Origin: Eucommia ulmoides
Lineage: Eukaryota > Streptophyta > Magnoliopsida > Garryales > Eucommiaceae
Direction: 5' to 3'
DNA length: 64,000 nucleotides
Assembly (NCBI GenBank): GCA_016647705.1
Contig: CM028332.1
Coordinates: 33,299,300-33,363,299, forward strand
The notes beneath the pieces are model-generated. The model saw only the letters and a list, made by a program, of their open reading frames with translations, was not told the origin of the DNA and did not search any database. The position numbers and the translations under genes are program-made. Positions 14,595 to 27,641 of the stretch are shown here, one piece after another. How positions within the stretch are numbered: the stretch's first letter is position 1; each line of letters starts with the position of its first letter.

Positions 14595-16204
14595 ATCCCC
14601 CACATGAATGAGATTGACTAGATATGCGTGCATATGCAACGTTGACACACTATAGAGAGTTCAAATAGAAAGTAACTACATCGAGATAAGTAATTGTTGG
14701 CCTTGAACCTTCTCTAGTGAAATACTATCGAATTTACTTGGCTAACCAGTGAACGCGATGTCTTGAACTGTTCAGCCGTTCGCATAAACCAAGATAATAG
14801 AATTCACACAGATACTTCCTAACACAGTCAGTTCTCTGGTTGTGTTCATTTTGACCTTGAACATCTTAATGTTTCAATGAGTGCTTTAGAGAATTTAGTC
14901 TTCTCATTCTCATAGAACTGGTCTTCTTCTTCACTCATCTAGGTGATTAACCTATCAAGAGTATCCCGTATACCCTATTTGAATTTTTCAAGCTATAGGA
15001 ATCATTAACAACAAAGTTTATCCTTAATACTTATATTTATCACTGGTTCACATAGGAATGGGTATAAGACAAGTCTTCCAGTGATTACTTAGTCCACACG
15101 TAATTAGGTTGTCCTTTTGAACCTAGATCTTGGGATCTCCAGTCAGCTATGTCGGGTTTCCATTAAGGTGACTATTTAGTTGTAGGCTTTATACCCATTC
15201 CCCTCGATGAGCAGTATACTCTCTCTCTATTTAACCCTTTGGTTAGCGGACCTGCAATGTTATCTTTTGACTTTATGTAGTCAAGTATGATAACTCCATT
15301 TGAGAGTAACTGTCTAACGGTATTATGTCTACGTCATATGTGTCGAGACTTACTATTATACATACTATTTTGTACCCTACCAATTGCAGATTGGTTATCA
15401 CAATATATACAAATAGCTGGCACAGGTTTTGTCCACATTGGAATATCTTCTAAAAACATTGCGAAGCTATTCTGCTTATTCACTTACTTTGTCTAAAGCA
15501 ATAAACTTAGATTCCACTGTAGACCTTGCAATACATGTCTGTTTTGAGAATTTCCATGAGACAGATCCTCCTCTAAGTGTAAACATATATCCACTTGTGG
15601 ATTTAGTATCTTTACAATCCGTTATCCAAATAACATAACTGTAACCTTCAAGTATAGTTAGATATTTGGTGTAATGCAATTCATAGTTTTGGTATACCTT
15701 AAATATCTAAGAACCCTAATTATCACATTCCAGTGTCTCTGTCGTAGGTTGCTAGTATATATGCTTAGTTTGCTCACCGTGTAGGCAATATCAGGTCTAG
15801 TAGGATTCATGAAGTACATTAGATTGCCTATTATTCCAGCATACTCTAACTGAGAGATACTTTTACTAGTATTCTTAGTCAAATGATACTTCACATTAAT
15901 AGGTGTTTAAGCTAGGTTAGTATCATACTTGTTGAATTTCTCAAGTATCTTTTCAATATAATGAGATTGCGACAATACTAGTCCTTTAGTAGATCCAAAA
16001 AAACTTAATTCCTAGAATTACATCAGTAACACCTAAATCTTTTATATAGAACTTACTGGTTAACATCTTTTTGGTAGATTCAATGATGTCATTGTTGCTA
16101 CCAATCATAAGCATGTCATCGACATAAAGGCATACAATGACATATTTGGATTCATTATATTTAATGTAGACACATTTGTCACATTTATTGATCTTAAATC
16201 CATT

Positions 16205-19200
16205 TGTTGGCTTGGAGATTAACCCAAGAGGGGGGTAAATTGGGTATTTAAAAACTTTTCGGGAAATCTTTCTACTAAAATCTCAAATCAAACTTGTTAG
16301 TTCTTGTGATTGTGTGTGCAGTGGAATAATCAATCAAATCAAAATAATCAAAGTAAAGAGTTGATGATAAAGATAATCAAACTACAAGACACTAGAGATT
16401 TCTAGTAGTTCGGCAAAATCCTTTGTCTATTCTACTCCTCCAAGCTCCCAAATGAGAGTTTTGATCCACTTATCCTTAATCTTCTTATGGGTGAAGATTA
16501 AAACTTATACAATCTTCTCACGGGTGAAAATCAAACCTTTCACAACCTTCTTTACGGCGAGATCGGTCCATCACTTTTCAGCACACCAAAGGCTCCTCTT
16601 TTTGTCTCTCCAAGACTTCAACTTTTTCACAAGTTAATATTGGGATATGGTGATGTTGAGAATATTTCTTGCTTAGATATATCAATAGAAAACAATCTCT
16701 CAAAACAATACTCTAATGGTTTTGTAATCTAACTTACAAAAACCATTCTTGGAGCCCTAAACACTCTCTACAAAGATTACAATACTTTGACTCACTAGTG
16801 TTTAGTGCTTCTCACAAATATCACTTAAGAAGATAAGTAAACTTTAAGTAAAAGAGTGATCACACAATAAGTGTAAGAATGAGAATCAAGAATATAACTT
16901 GAAAGTTTGAAGATTTTTTGTATGTTAACCTTGTTAGCTCTTGTGTGTGATTCTTCTTCTTTCAATCTATCTTGGCCTTCATATTTATGTCAAGTGCAGC
17001 TCAATAATGATGAAGGCAAGCCGCTGAATAAGGTTGTAACGGTTGCACCTTGTCCTTGAGGATAGGATGTCACATAAGGCACATTTCTACAAGATTGTCA
17101 GATTTTTCTGACCAGCCATTGACCTCTGATAAAATAGTTCTATTTGGACAACAAATATAGGTCTTATCCATACTCAATAGGTATGATTTTAAAGCAAATT
17201 GAATTAGCTTTCCATAAACTCAAGAATCAGCCCATTTGAATAACTATGGAGTGAGATATGACAAGTTTAGTGTACAAAGGTTTAGATAACAAATTCTAAA
17301 CATCTTCATAAAATATATAACAAGAAACATATATTCCATCTCTTAGACATGACATGATTATATATATTCATAAACAACAAGATATAGCATATGGTAGTAT
17401 GTTTAAGATCAATCCATAAGTTTTGTGCCCATGCCTATCAATAGATATATAAGATGGATGTCCATGCTTGTCAGAATTTTTAAATCCAATCTCAAGAATG
17501 TCATGTGTATTAATGTGTATGTATAGGGAATAAGGCAAAACGTGTATATATAATTAATACACATGTATATCATCATTTTAATCCATATATACCAGCCTTT
17601 AACTCATTTTCAAGTTATAGTTCATGATCAAACACTTAGAACATATTTAAGTACGAAAAAAACAAAATTTGTCATGGATTGATGCCAAAATGTCAATTAG
17701 TCTATGATTCAATATTATGAATTTGCATCTAACACACACACACACAAACACACACACACATACACACACACACACACACACACATCATATAAGATTGTAA
17801 TAACATGAATCAAGTAATAGAAACAAGATTTGTCATGTAAAACCAATTTTGAGTTCATGCACAAAAAGTTGTCAAAATTGTTCTTAAACCTTTGAAATAG
17901 TTTTGATCAAATTGATTTAATCCAATGATGATTTGATCAAATTGGATGATTTTTATGATATAAAACACTTAAATAAGGTATAGGAACATTCAAAACCCTT
18001 TAAGAATGAATTATGATAAATCGAAAAACCGAGCGAAAACAAAGCAAGAGAGAGAAAGGCTACTGACTTTTTAACAAATAGTTATTGTTTAATAGGAAGA
18101 ACATATCCAAATTATGCCTAAAATTAAAGGTCATTGAGCTAGGGTTCCATATAATAAATAATCACCTCATTTGAACTGAAAATAAGTAAGTTATGATCAA
18201 ATGAGTGAGTAAAGGTCCAAACAGATTTTTAAACAAAAACCAACTACTGACTTCTATCAAAACGTTGAATTTTGAACAACCAAAACAACTTGGAATGGAA
18301 TGAAATTAATAAAGTTTAAATATATTTGAATTATATTTTCAACCATATATGATTCATCAGATTTGGACAATTATTGAGAGAGATATGATCAATTTACTAC
18401 AAAATGTCTAAATCTGAATTTTTTGGACAGCTTGTATTGGACTAGTTATGATGTAGTTTTAGCGCAAGTGTCAATTTCGGTCGTTCTCGATTTTAGACCT
18501 CGGTTGGTGATCGTTTATCATCATAACCACATTTAAAACATGTAGCAATGACAGTCCAGGTGTTTTGACAATCCAAATACACAACGCACCTTATGATCAT
18601 ATTAAGAACATAATTTTCCAATTTAGCATAGTTATGATCAAACGGTGATTTTTTCAATTTTGCATAATATGAACAATATTATTGCATGGATCATGATATA
18701 ATAATGATACAAACATGTTCAAAACATCAAGTGTTTTGATATTGAAATCATGCAATGTACTTTATGATCACATAGAAATCATATTTAAGCATATTTGTGA
18801 TCAAATGGTGAATTCACCACATAAGCGTGATATAATCAAACCGATAACACATATTGTGATATATACGCATATTGGATATGTTAGGATTGAGATATTACAA
18901 ATGTATGCATGTATTAATCATATTATCATTATAAGCATATTGAGCATATTGAAAACATGTTTTCTCACTTTAAGCATATTGTATCAATATGTGAATTTTC
19001 CAATTAATCACGCGTTGGACAATCTAATCACGTGTATCATGATATAATCAAATAATGAATATGTTAAAATTATAATATCATGAATGTATGCACTCTCGGT
19101 GTGTGTGTGCATCCTAATGAGTCAAAGTATATAATTTCTTCAAGAGTAGCATCTTATAGAATTAACCTTATAGACTTAATCTTACCTAAGTCTTGTACTC

Positions 19201-19419
19201 TTGATATCGATATTATACATGCATTTCACACTTAAAATTCCGTAGTGGTTAGAATACACAATATGTAATTGAATCTTAGTACCTGGACTTAAGATATCAT
19301 ATTGGCTCAAGGTATGATTCAATTTAATATACATTAGAACATATAATTTGTGTATAATAATATCAATGTGATATCATCAAAACACATATTGTGACATTAT
19401 CAAAACACATATAGCAACA
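16205..19419 (-). mobile_element. Nested 3.2-kb LTR-type insertion in the copia RT region
   Basis: This insert begins TGTTGG and ends CAACA on the plus strand and is flanked by CCATT and TCATT, a near-perfect 5-base target duplication. It splits the reverse transcriptase region of the copia host element. Read on the minus strand, its last bases (CTCTTGGGTTAATC then CCAAGCCAACA) parallel the end of LTR family A, so it is probably an unusually long solo LTR or a badly decayed element of a related group. No retroviral-type protein domains are visible inside. A CA microsatellite lies at about 17731-17783. Confidence 0.65.
17731..17783. repeat. CA microsatellite
   Basis: This is an interrupted CA run with a few A and T interruptions, inside the nested insertion at 16205-19419. 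Confidence 0.85.
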
Positions 19420-22400
19420 TCATTTGACATCATAACTTTGTCAAAATTCTCATGCTACTGTTTTGGTGCTTGTTTAAGTCCATAAAAAGACTTAACAAGT
19501 CTACAAACTTTATTTTCTTTGCCAAAAATGACAAACCATTCAGGTTGTTCCATGTAGATTTCTTCATCTAGTTCACCATTTAAGAAAGTTATCTTAACAT
19601 CCATTTGATGTATTTCAAGATTATGTATAGCTATTGTGGCTATTAACATTCTAATAGATGTTATTCTAGTAACCGATGAGTACGTGTCAAAGTAATTAAC
19701 ACATTCTCTTTGCTTGTAACAATTAGCTACAAGTCTAGTTTTATATTTATAATTGATCCATTTGCTTTCATCTTCCTTTTGAAGATCCACTTACACCTAA
19801 GGGGTTTAGAATCGGATGAAATATCCACTAGTTCCCATGTATGGTTTTGCCATATGGATTCTATTTCACTATTTACAGCTTCTTTCCAAAATGGTGCTTC
19901 AGGAGTTGACATCGCCACCTTAAAACTCTTAGGATCACCTTATACCATATAGGTAAGAAAATCAAGACCAAATGATTTTGTTGTCTTAGCCCTCTTACTA
20001 CATCTAGATTCATTATCTTCCAAAGATATTTCATTTTGGACTTCACCAATCGTCGTATCAAACATTTTTTTTTAAGAACCAGACTCTTGAGGAGTCTTAT
20101 AAGTAAATATATCATCATAAAAGAATGTATTTCTAGATTCTATTATTGTATTCTCATGTACATCTTCAATCTCAGACTTGTGAACTAAAAATTGATATGC
20201 ACTACTGTTATAGACGTACCCAATGAATATGACATCAATCGCTTTGGGTCCTATTTTAGTCCTTTTAGGAATAGGAACAACCACCTTAACAAGAGTCTTA
20301 CCTCTCCACATTTCATATGGAGTTTTATCCAATTTCTTATGTGGCAACTTGTTAAGAACATAATTGGCGGTAAGCAATGCTTCCCCCCACATGTTCTAGG
20401 TTAGACTAGAACTTATCAACATAGAATTCATCATTTCCTTTAAAGTTCGATTCTTCCTCTCAACTACTCCATTTTGCTGAGGTGAATAAGGTGCAGTTGT
20501 TTGATGAATTATTCCATGTTGAGCACAGAATTTCATAAACAGTTATTCATATTCACCACCTCTATCACTTCGAAAAACTTTAATATTTTTACTAAGTTGA
20601 TTCTCAACTTCGTTCTTATATTGCATAAACTTTTCTAAGGCTTTATCTTTACTCCTTAGAAGATAAACATAACAGTATCTTGTGCAATCATCAATAAAAG
20701 TAATAAAATACCTTTTACCACCTCTAGTTTGTACAAATTTTAAATCACAAATATTAGTGTGAATTAATTCTAGAGGTTCAGTATTTCTTTCCATGGATTA
20801 GAAAGAAGTCCGAGTCAACTTGGACTCCACACAAGTCTCACATTTATGATTTGAACCAATTTTGCATTTTCCCAATAAATCTAAACTAATCAATTTACGT
20901 AAAGAATCATAATTAACATGTCCTAATCTAGCATGTCAAATATCAATTGACTCAATCATATAAGATGTAGTTTTATTAGCGTTTGGAATCACTATCATTA
21001 CATTCAATTTGAAGAGGTCTATATTCATGTAGCCCCTTCCCACATACACTCTACTTTTGGTTATTACAACATTTTCAGCCTCAAAGACCATTCTAAAGCC
21101 CTTCTTACTCATCAAAGATCCGGAGACTATATTCTTGCGAATGTCTGGCACATGAAGCACATCATCGAGAGTAAGCTCATTTCCAGAAGTCATTTTCAGC
21201 ACAATCCTTATTTGCCCTTCTACTTTAGAAGTCAAGGAGTTTCCTATATAGAGGTTTTCATTTTGATCCACCGGTTGATAGGTGGTGAACATTCTCTTGT
21301 CTGAGCAGATATGGGATATAGGTCCAGTATCTATGTACCATTTTTTCAGGTTGCCAACTAGGTTGACTTCAAACACTACTATTGAAATATTTATTTTGGA
21401 AACATCCAAACTAAGATGCTCGACTTTGATTACATTAGCTTGATGTGTAGGCCTCTTTACATTACGTTTCACTCGGCATTCACTTGCACGGTGTCCAACC
21501 TTTCCATGCAAGAAGCAATTCCTCGTGAATTTCTTTATTTTTTTTCCTTTGGAACCAAGGCTTTGATTCGTTCCAAGGCTATGAAACTTTTGTTTCTTAT
21601 TGGTCTTGTGAACCTCCACAATATTTGACTTTGCATTCATGATATGACGACCATCAGGATTCTCAACAAACCGATGTTCTTATTCAATTCTAAGCCTCAC
21701 AATTAGATCTTCAACATTTATACTTGAGATAATTTTTGAAATCACTCCAGGTCTGTGGTAACTTCTCAATGATTAACGCTACTTGAAATAATTTACTCAA
21801 TGGAATTCCCTCAGTGAGAATGTCATGTATAATGACTTCAAGATCTTCGGCTTGATTGACAACTGATTTGGAATCCACCATTACATAATCAAGGAACTTT
21901 TCAACTACAAATTTCTTTGAGCCAGCGTCCTCTGTTTTATATTTTTTATCCAAAGATTCCCACGGTTTTGTAGTGGTTGAAATTCCTCCATATAATTTAT
22001 ACATAAAATTGCTGAGAACATTGAAGATGTAGTTCCGACACAGATAGTCAGAATATTTCCATACTTCTACTACAACCTTTGTCTGAGCATCGACATTCTC
22101 AATCAAAACTGGAGCATCTTCTTTGAGAAAACAAACCAATCTCAAAGTTGTAAGGTAGAACATAATCTTTTGTTGCCACCTCTTAAAGTTTCTCCCATTA
22201 AACTTGTCAGGCTTTTGAGCCTTAGGTAATAGAGTAGGCCCCGTAGTGATAATAGTCTGAGTCACAGGAGGCGTCATGTTTGACGTCTCAATTGGCGTAG
22301 TGTTTTCACTTGCCATCATAGAGTAGTATGTCTACAATATTAACAAATGTATAATAAACACTCAAAAATTTAATAGTAAATACTTTACAATCAAAACACA

Positions 22401-22855
22401 AACTAAGGATTCAAACTTTTCACAAACTAGAAACTGGTCGTAAACGTTCACACAATAATCAAAAATCAAATCAAAACGTTAATGTTCAAACAACAAATTT
22501 AGTGCATGAATGTGTACGAAACAAATACAGAACATAAATATTTATGAAATAAATTCAGTACGTAAATGTTACGAAACAAATTTAAAACATGAACATTTAC
22601 TGATTTGCACAATACTAATTTCTTGTTCACACATACAATATTATCGAAACAATACGGAATAATTATTTCGGATAGAATTTAAATGAGCAATAAACAAATA
22701 TCGTTTCAACAATATTTTAACGAAGTAATTAAAATAATCAAATATAGGTTCAAAATCTAAATAATAAAAAATTTCCAAATTTTAAAACTACACAAATTCA
22801 GAAAATTATTTATTTTAGAATTTCAAAATATAAAACTCGGATCTGTTTTAAGATT

Positions 22856-25114
22856 GTTGGTGATAATTACTGAAACCAGAATCGTGATATTAACATTTAC
22901 GTAATAGAAACAGAAACAACAGTAGAGAAGGGAAGTAAATATTTACGTAACAGAAACACAAGAAGTAGCAGTGACAGAATATATTAACATTTACATAATA
23001 GAAATGATGATTTAAACTTTAAATACAAATTTACCAGGATATTCAAACAACGAATAGAATTAAAGTAGATCGAGACTAGAGTTAACTCTATACCCTTAAA
23101 GCAGATTTACGCCCCCACACTGGTGCTAATGGTTGAATAGTCGTCTGTCTCTCAAGGTACAATGATCTTCAAATTTTTGGTACAACCACTTGAAACCAAA
23201 AACTTTGGTATACTAAACTTGTGCTTGAACTCTCACACAATTCTGAATATTCTGTGTTTTGGTGGTAATAGAAATGATAATGTTGTGAATTCAACTGCTT
23301 GAAATGAATGAAAAGTCTTCTATTTATAGAAGACCAAAAGCCACCATTGAATAGATGCAATTTTGGAAATGCATCTGTTCGCGTAAATGTTAACGTGAAC
23401 TGTTACCTAATAAACTTTCGTGTCTGTTCATTGGTGCTAATTTAAAATTAACTGTTAAGTAGTTAATTAACTGCTTAACTGCCACTTAATTAAACTTTAA
23501 ACTGTCTTAGTGGATTGAGATCCAACCTGACCTGGATCCGACCCAAACCCAACCTGAATCCAGTCCAAACCCGATCCAAATATAGATCGAATTGACCCGA
23601 CCCAAACCTCGACCTGGCTTGATTCAAGTTTAAATGTTTGGTGGTTAGTGTCTTGTCTTTGTTCTCAATTTATAATGTTGAACCCTAGGTTTTGATGAAC
23701 AATTAAGTATTGATATTTTTTGTGGAACTAATGATTTTGTTGAGTATTTCAGAAAACAATTCTATGCAGTTGTTAATAAGATCTTTCCAAACTATTGTTC
23801 TTTATTTTGATTTCATATTATTATTAATTGCTTGGATATAAGATTGTTAGAAAACTATTTTTAAACTTAAAAACCTAAAAAATATTTTTAAAATGATTTT
23901 ACTTAATTATCTGATTACGTGCTCTAAAATATGTTACCCACATTGTTTATTTAATCAGATATTGTTTGCCTCACATTATGTCTATCATATAGTAATTTTT
24001 GGAAAATTAATTGAGTATATCTATATTGAGACGGTAGAATCTCCTTGTGGGAAGAAACTCATATTTTTTGTATTTATGAGTTTGAGCAAATTAGACACGG
24101 TTGGGACGGTGTCTAGTCAGAGTAGCTAGGTTTTGATCTTTTTCATATGAAAAATATTAGGGTTTGATCTTTGTCTTGTAAAAAGGTTAGGTTATTCTTT
24201 TTTCTTAAAAGTAAATAGGTTTTGAATCTCTCTCCAATAGAATTGTTATTTTGAGTGATTTGTAAAGGTTCTTTCTAAACTTATAAAAATTATAAGTGAG
24301 AAAGTGGTTAGGCTTGATCTTTATCCTGTTAAAAGGATTAGATTTTGATTCTTCCTGTAATAGAATTAGGTTAGTCTTAAGCCTGGTAAAAAGATAAGAT
24401 TCTTCCTGAGTCTGGGAAAATGATATTTGTAAAGGTTCTTCCTGAGCTTGGGAAAACGATAATTGTAAAGGTTAGTTCTGAGCCTGGGAAAAAAATCGTG
24501 AATTGTAAGAGTTTGATTTATACCTGGTAAAAAAATCAGTGGTTTAAAGGTTGCAAATCTCTGTGGAGCTCGGGAGACTGGATTAGGCAAAGCTAACTTG
24601 CTGAACCAGGACATATTTTGGTGTCCTGCATTGTTTACTTTTCTTTATATTGTGTTTGGGTGTGCACCTAGCATTAAACATTTATCCACTGCGTAACTAT
24701 GATAATAATCAATTTAGGAAAATTGAATATTTGATAATTAAGTGTTTAAAGAATTATTTGTTTGAATTTTGTTACTACCCAATTCATCCCTCTCTTGGGT
24801 AGCTCTTTGGGCCAACATATAAGTTGATACAAGTTGAATTTTTTTCTCCACAATCAATATAGGATAACTACACTTTACAACTCAAGTTTTTCCTTCCCAA
24901 GCAATATGGGATAACTCATTCATTATATCATCAACCAATCTCAAATGAGTTACCCTGAGAATTAAAATTTCATTCAAAACTTAATTATATTTGGCATATA
25001 AATATACTACATCAATTCTCAAACAACGAGAAATGCAATGGACTAAAAACCCGATTAGATTAATTAATGGGTCTCACTTTAATTAATCAATTAAAGTAGC
25101 CAGAAATTCTAACA
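22856..25114 (-). repeat. 5' LTR of the copia element, interrupted
   Basis: This is the partner of the LTR at 13487-14594. Removing the solo LTR (23676-24817) and one copy of its 5-base target duplication leaves about 1.1 kb, the same length as the partner. Its outer edge is at 25114 (AACA, followed by host sequence ATTAG). Confidence 0.85.
23676..24817 (+). mobile_element. Solo LTR (short variant of family A) nested in a copia LTR
   Basis: The LTR runs from TGTTGAACCC to GGGCCAACA, 1142 bases, and is flanked on both sides by TATAA (23671-23675 and 24818-24822). The undisrupted target is visible in the sister LTR near 14299-14310, which confirms the site. Relative to the 2.2-kb copy at 519-2723 it lacks about 1.1 kb of the middle, including the GGTCAACC-type motifs. 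It is younger than the copia element that it interrupts. Confidence 0.93.
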
Positions 25115-25487
25115 ATTAGTCTAATACTCTGTAGGGTCAAAAGGGAAGCAGAAGGTTGATTGAAGGAGATATCTCATTACGTAGGGGAAACGAAACAAGA
25201 ATTGTTGCATTAGCTTTGTGAAACCTTCACTTGGACCTCTCATCGTCATATGTTTTAAAATTAAAAGATTATTTCTTTATAACTAAAGTTTTCATGAACA
25301 TTATTTCTATTGCTTGTTTAATAAGGATGGTTATTTGATTGATTTTTAGAATAATAGTTATATTATTTATTGCAATTTAAAATTGATTGGCGTGAACATA
25401 TATTTTAACAATCTTTATTATTTTAAAACTTATTGTAAAATTAACAAAAAAAAATGAAAATATAACAAAGAAATGATTGATAGATTA
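25115..25487. other. Short gap between two retroelements
   Basis: This A/T-rich stretch of 373 bases lies between the copia 5' LTR and the short LTR element. I see no ORF, RNA gene or repeat in it. Confidence 0.4.
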
Positions 25488-27641
25488 TTAGGGTATTTTT
25501 GGGCGTCACTTCATCACCACTTGGGCACCAGACACATGTACATCCTCTCACTCATCTTCTGGTCTCTGAATGACAATCCTCGAAGATTTAACCATTTTTA
25601 TCCTCAACAAGAACAAAGCTTTTATAAGTGGATTGAATCAAACATTTGGGCCTTGACAATGGGCCTCAAATCCCAAGTCTATGGGTTATCTCATCAAACA
25701 CTCCATCAAGGACTAAGCGTAGGATTTTTGATTAATTAACTGCGCTCACAACTTCGATTAGCGACACTAATCGCTCTCCAACTCCTATAACTACCAAGAG
25801 GCATTCAATGCCATAAGGTAATACTCATTATTCATCTTAGAGAAATTATATAGCCTTTTTCTCCTGATCTCTTACTCTCACGCAGAAGCGACTTCGCCGG
25901 GCATATACCTAGTGGGTCCTTGTGTAGGTACCCACTTTCTGGACGTCAGATATCAAGATCTTAGCAAGTATCTTGACGAACACTTAACAAATCTCAGATC
26001 TCCAATTCTCCAAAACTCAACACCCTACGTCATCTCTCCAGCCCAACACCTACTCTTACGTGAAATCTTAATGGACCATACTCCTGGTGCTTGCTAATTC
26101 TCGACACCAACCGTTTGGCACTATCTATGGGAAGCGCACTAGACGTCTTTATCTGGTCATCAGCTCCCTGTAATGGTAAGACTTGATAATCATAAGGTCT
26201 GGTCAAGTAATCAAACAAAGAGATCAAACTCATGCATTGAATAACAACCCAAACGATCAACCCTCCAGAGACATGTCAAGGATCTCGAGATTCGACAATA
26301 AGGCTTCTGCCCCCATTAAGGAAGACAAATTTTCTCCCATGAGCAAGATGGGTCCGTCGACTTTGCCCTTTAGACCTTTTGTGGGGTAGAACTCCGAAGC
26401 TACTAAAGCTTCGCGGATTGAAAACTTGGAATGCCAGCTAGACAAATTCAGAATTACTTCAAAGTCCTCATTTCCAGCCTGTCACTGACCCCTGTCCCAA
26501 AGGGACCAACTTTTCAAACTACAGGGAGAAAGGAGCAGCCACAAGAATCTGAAGACCATGTGATCCATTCTGATGGACACGCGCCGAGGGCCTGACCCCA
26601 GCCCCATAACCAAAGAGCAAGGGAGCGAGACTTGGATCTATCTACTGCCTTCGGATCGCCATCACCACCCCTAATAGAGCACGAGGTGGAGGCCTGCTCA
26701 GGATCACCACCAGGTAGAGCACCTACCGGCGATGTAAGGTCTGAGCACAGGGCCCGACGTGTGTGGGAGATAAACCCTTATTCTCCATCGTTCAGATGAT
26801 AAGACGCCTGTGCAACAAGGATTTTTAGCTGGCGGAGTCGTTGTCCAGTAACAACAGTAGTAATATTCTCCAAAACGACAATGAACAACGAAGCGGGAAC
26901 ATTTCCAAAGCGTTCTTCAAAAAATACGAATTACAGGAAGTTTGGCACGACCCAGAAGTGTAATCCTGATCACTTCTTTCCTTTCAGTGCCCAGGACTAG
27001 GGGGACAATCGATGACGGTATTTCTGGGCATTACTTAGTCAACACTTGGGCCCTAAACACATGTATATTCTCCATCTTCTTTCTTGGTCTCTAAATGGAA
27101 ATCCCCAAAGACTTAACCATTTTTCTCCTCAATAAGAAAAACGCTTTTACAAGTAGCTTGGATCAAACCTTTGGGCCTTGACAATGGGCCACAAAGCCCA
27201 ACTCCATGGATTATCTTCTCAAACACTCCATCAAGGACTAAGCGTACGGTTGTTGAATAATTAATAGCGCTTGCAACTCTGATTAGCGACACTAATCGCT
27301 CTCCAACTCTTATAAATACCAAGAGAAATTCAATGCCATAAGGTAATGCTTATTATTCATCATAGAGAAATTATGTAGCCTTTTCCCCCTCAACTCTTAC
27401 TTTTATGTCGAAGGGGTTTCGCTGGGCACACACTCAGTCGGTCCTTGTACAGGTACCCACTTTCTAGACGTCGGATATCAAGATCTCAACAAGGCACTTG
27501 ATGAACACTTAACAAATCTTGGATCTCCAATTCTCCAAGACGCAACAACCCACGTCATCACTCCAGTCTCTAGCTCAACACCTACTCTTACGTGAAATAT
27601 AATCGAACCATACTGCTGGTGTTTGTCAATTCTTGACACCA
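25488..27641 (+). mobile_element. Short non-coding LTR retrotransposon (TRIM/LARD-like)
   Basis: Two direct repeats of about 620 bases, 25488-26109 and 27013-27641, enclose only about 900 bases. Just inside the left LTR is a primer-site-like sequence, TTTGGCACTATCTATGGGAA (26114-26133), of the kind seen after LTRs of many plant Gypsy-type elements. Just before the right LTR is a purine-rich tract, CTAGGGGGACAA. No gag or pol domain is visible in the interior, so it would depend on another element's enzymes. Each LTR holds the small palindrome GATTAGCGACACTAATC. The two LTRs are clearly diverged, so the insertion is old. A target duplication is not clear. Confidence 0.75.

Larger units (their letters stand above)
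13487..25114 (-). mobile_element. Ty1/copia LTR retrotransposon, broken, with nested insertions
   Basis: This is an old copia element read on the minus strand. The 5' LTR is at 22856-25114 (interrupted by the solo LTR at 23676-24817) and the 3' LTR at 13487-14594; both are about 1.1 kb without the insert and begin TGTTAG in element orientation. A polypurine tract (GTGGGGGAT in element orientation) adjoins the 3' LTR at 14595-14606. From the 5' side come gag-like sequence (about 22320-21700), a zinc-knuckle-like and protease region (21640-20940), integrase (20800-20070), reverse transcriptase (19920-19450, then 16200-15900 beyond the nested insert) and RNase H (15900-15470). It has many breaks. 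The two LTRs differ at roughly 15% of positions in a 215-base stretch compared by eye, pointing to an insertion several million years old under usual plant rates. Confidence 0.9.
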
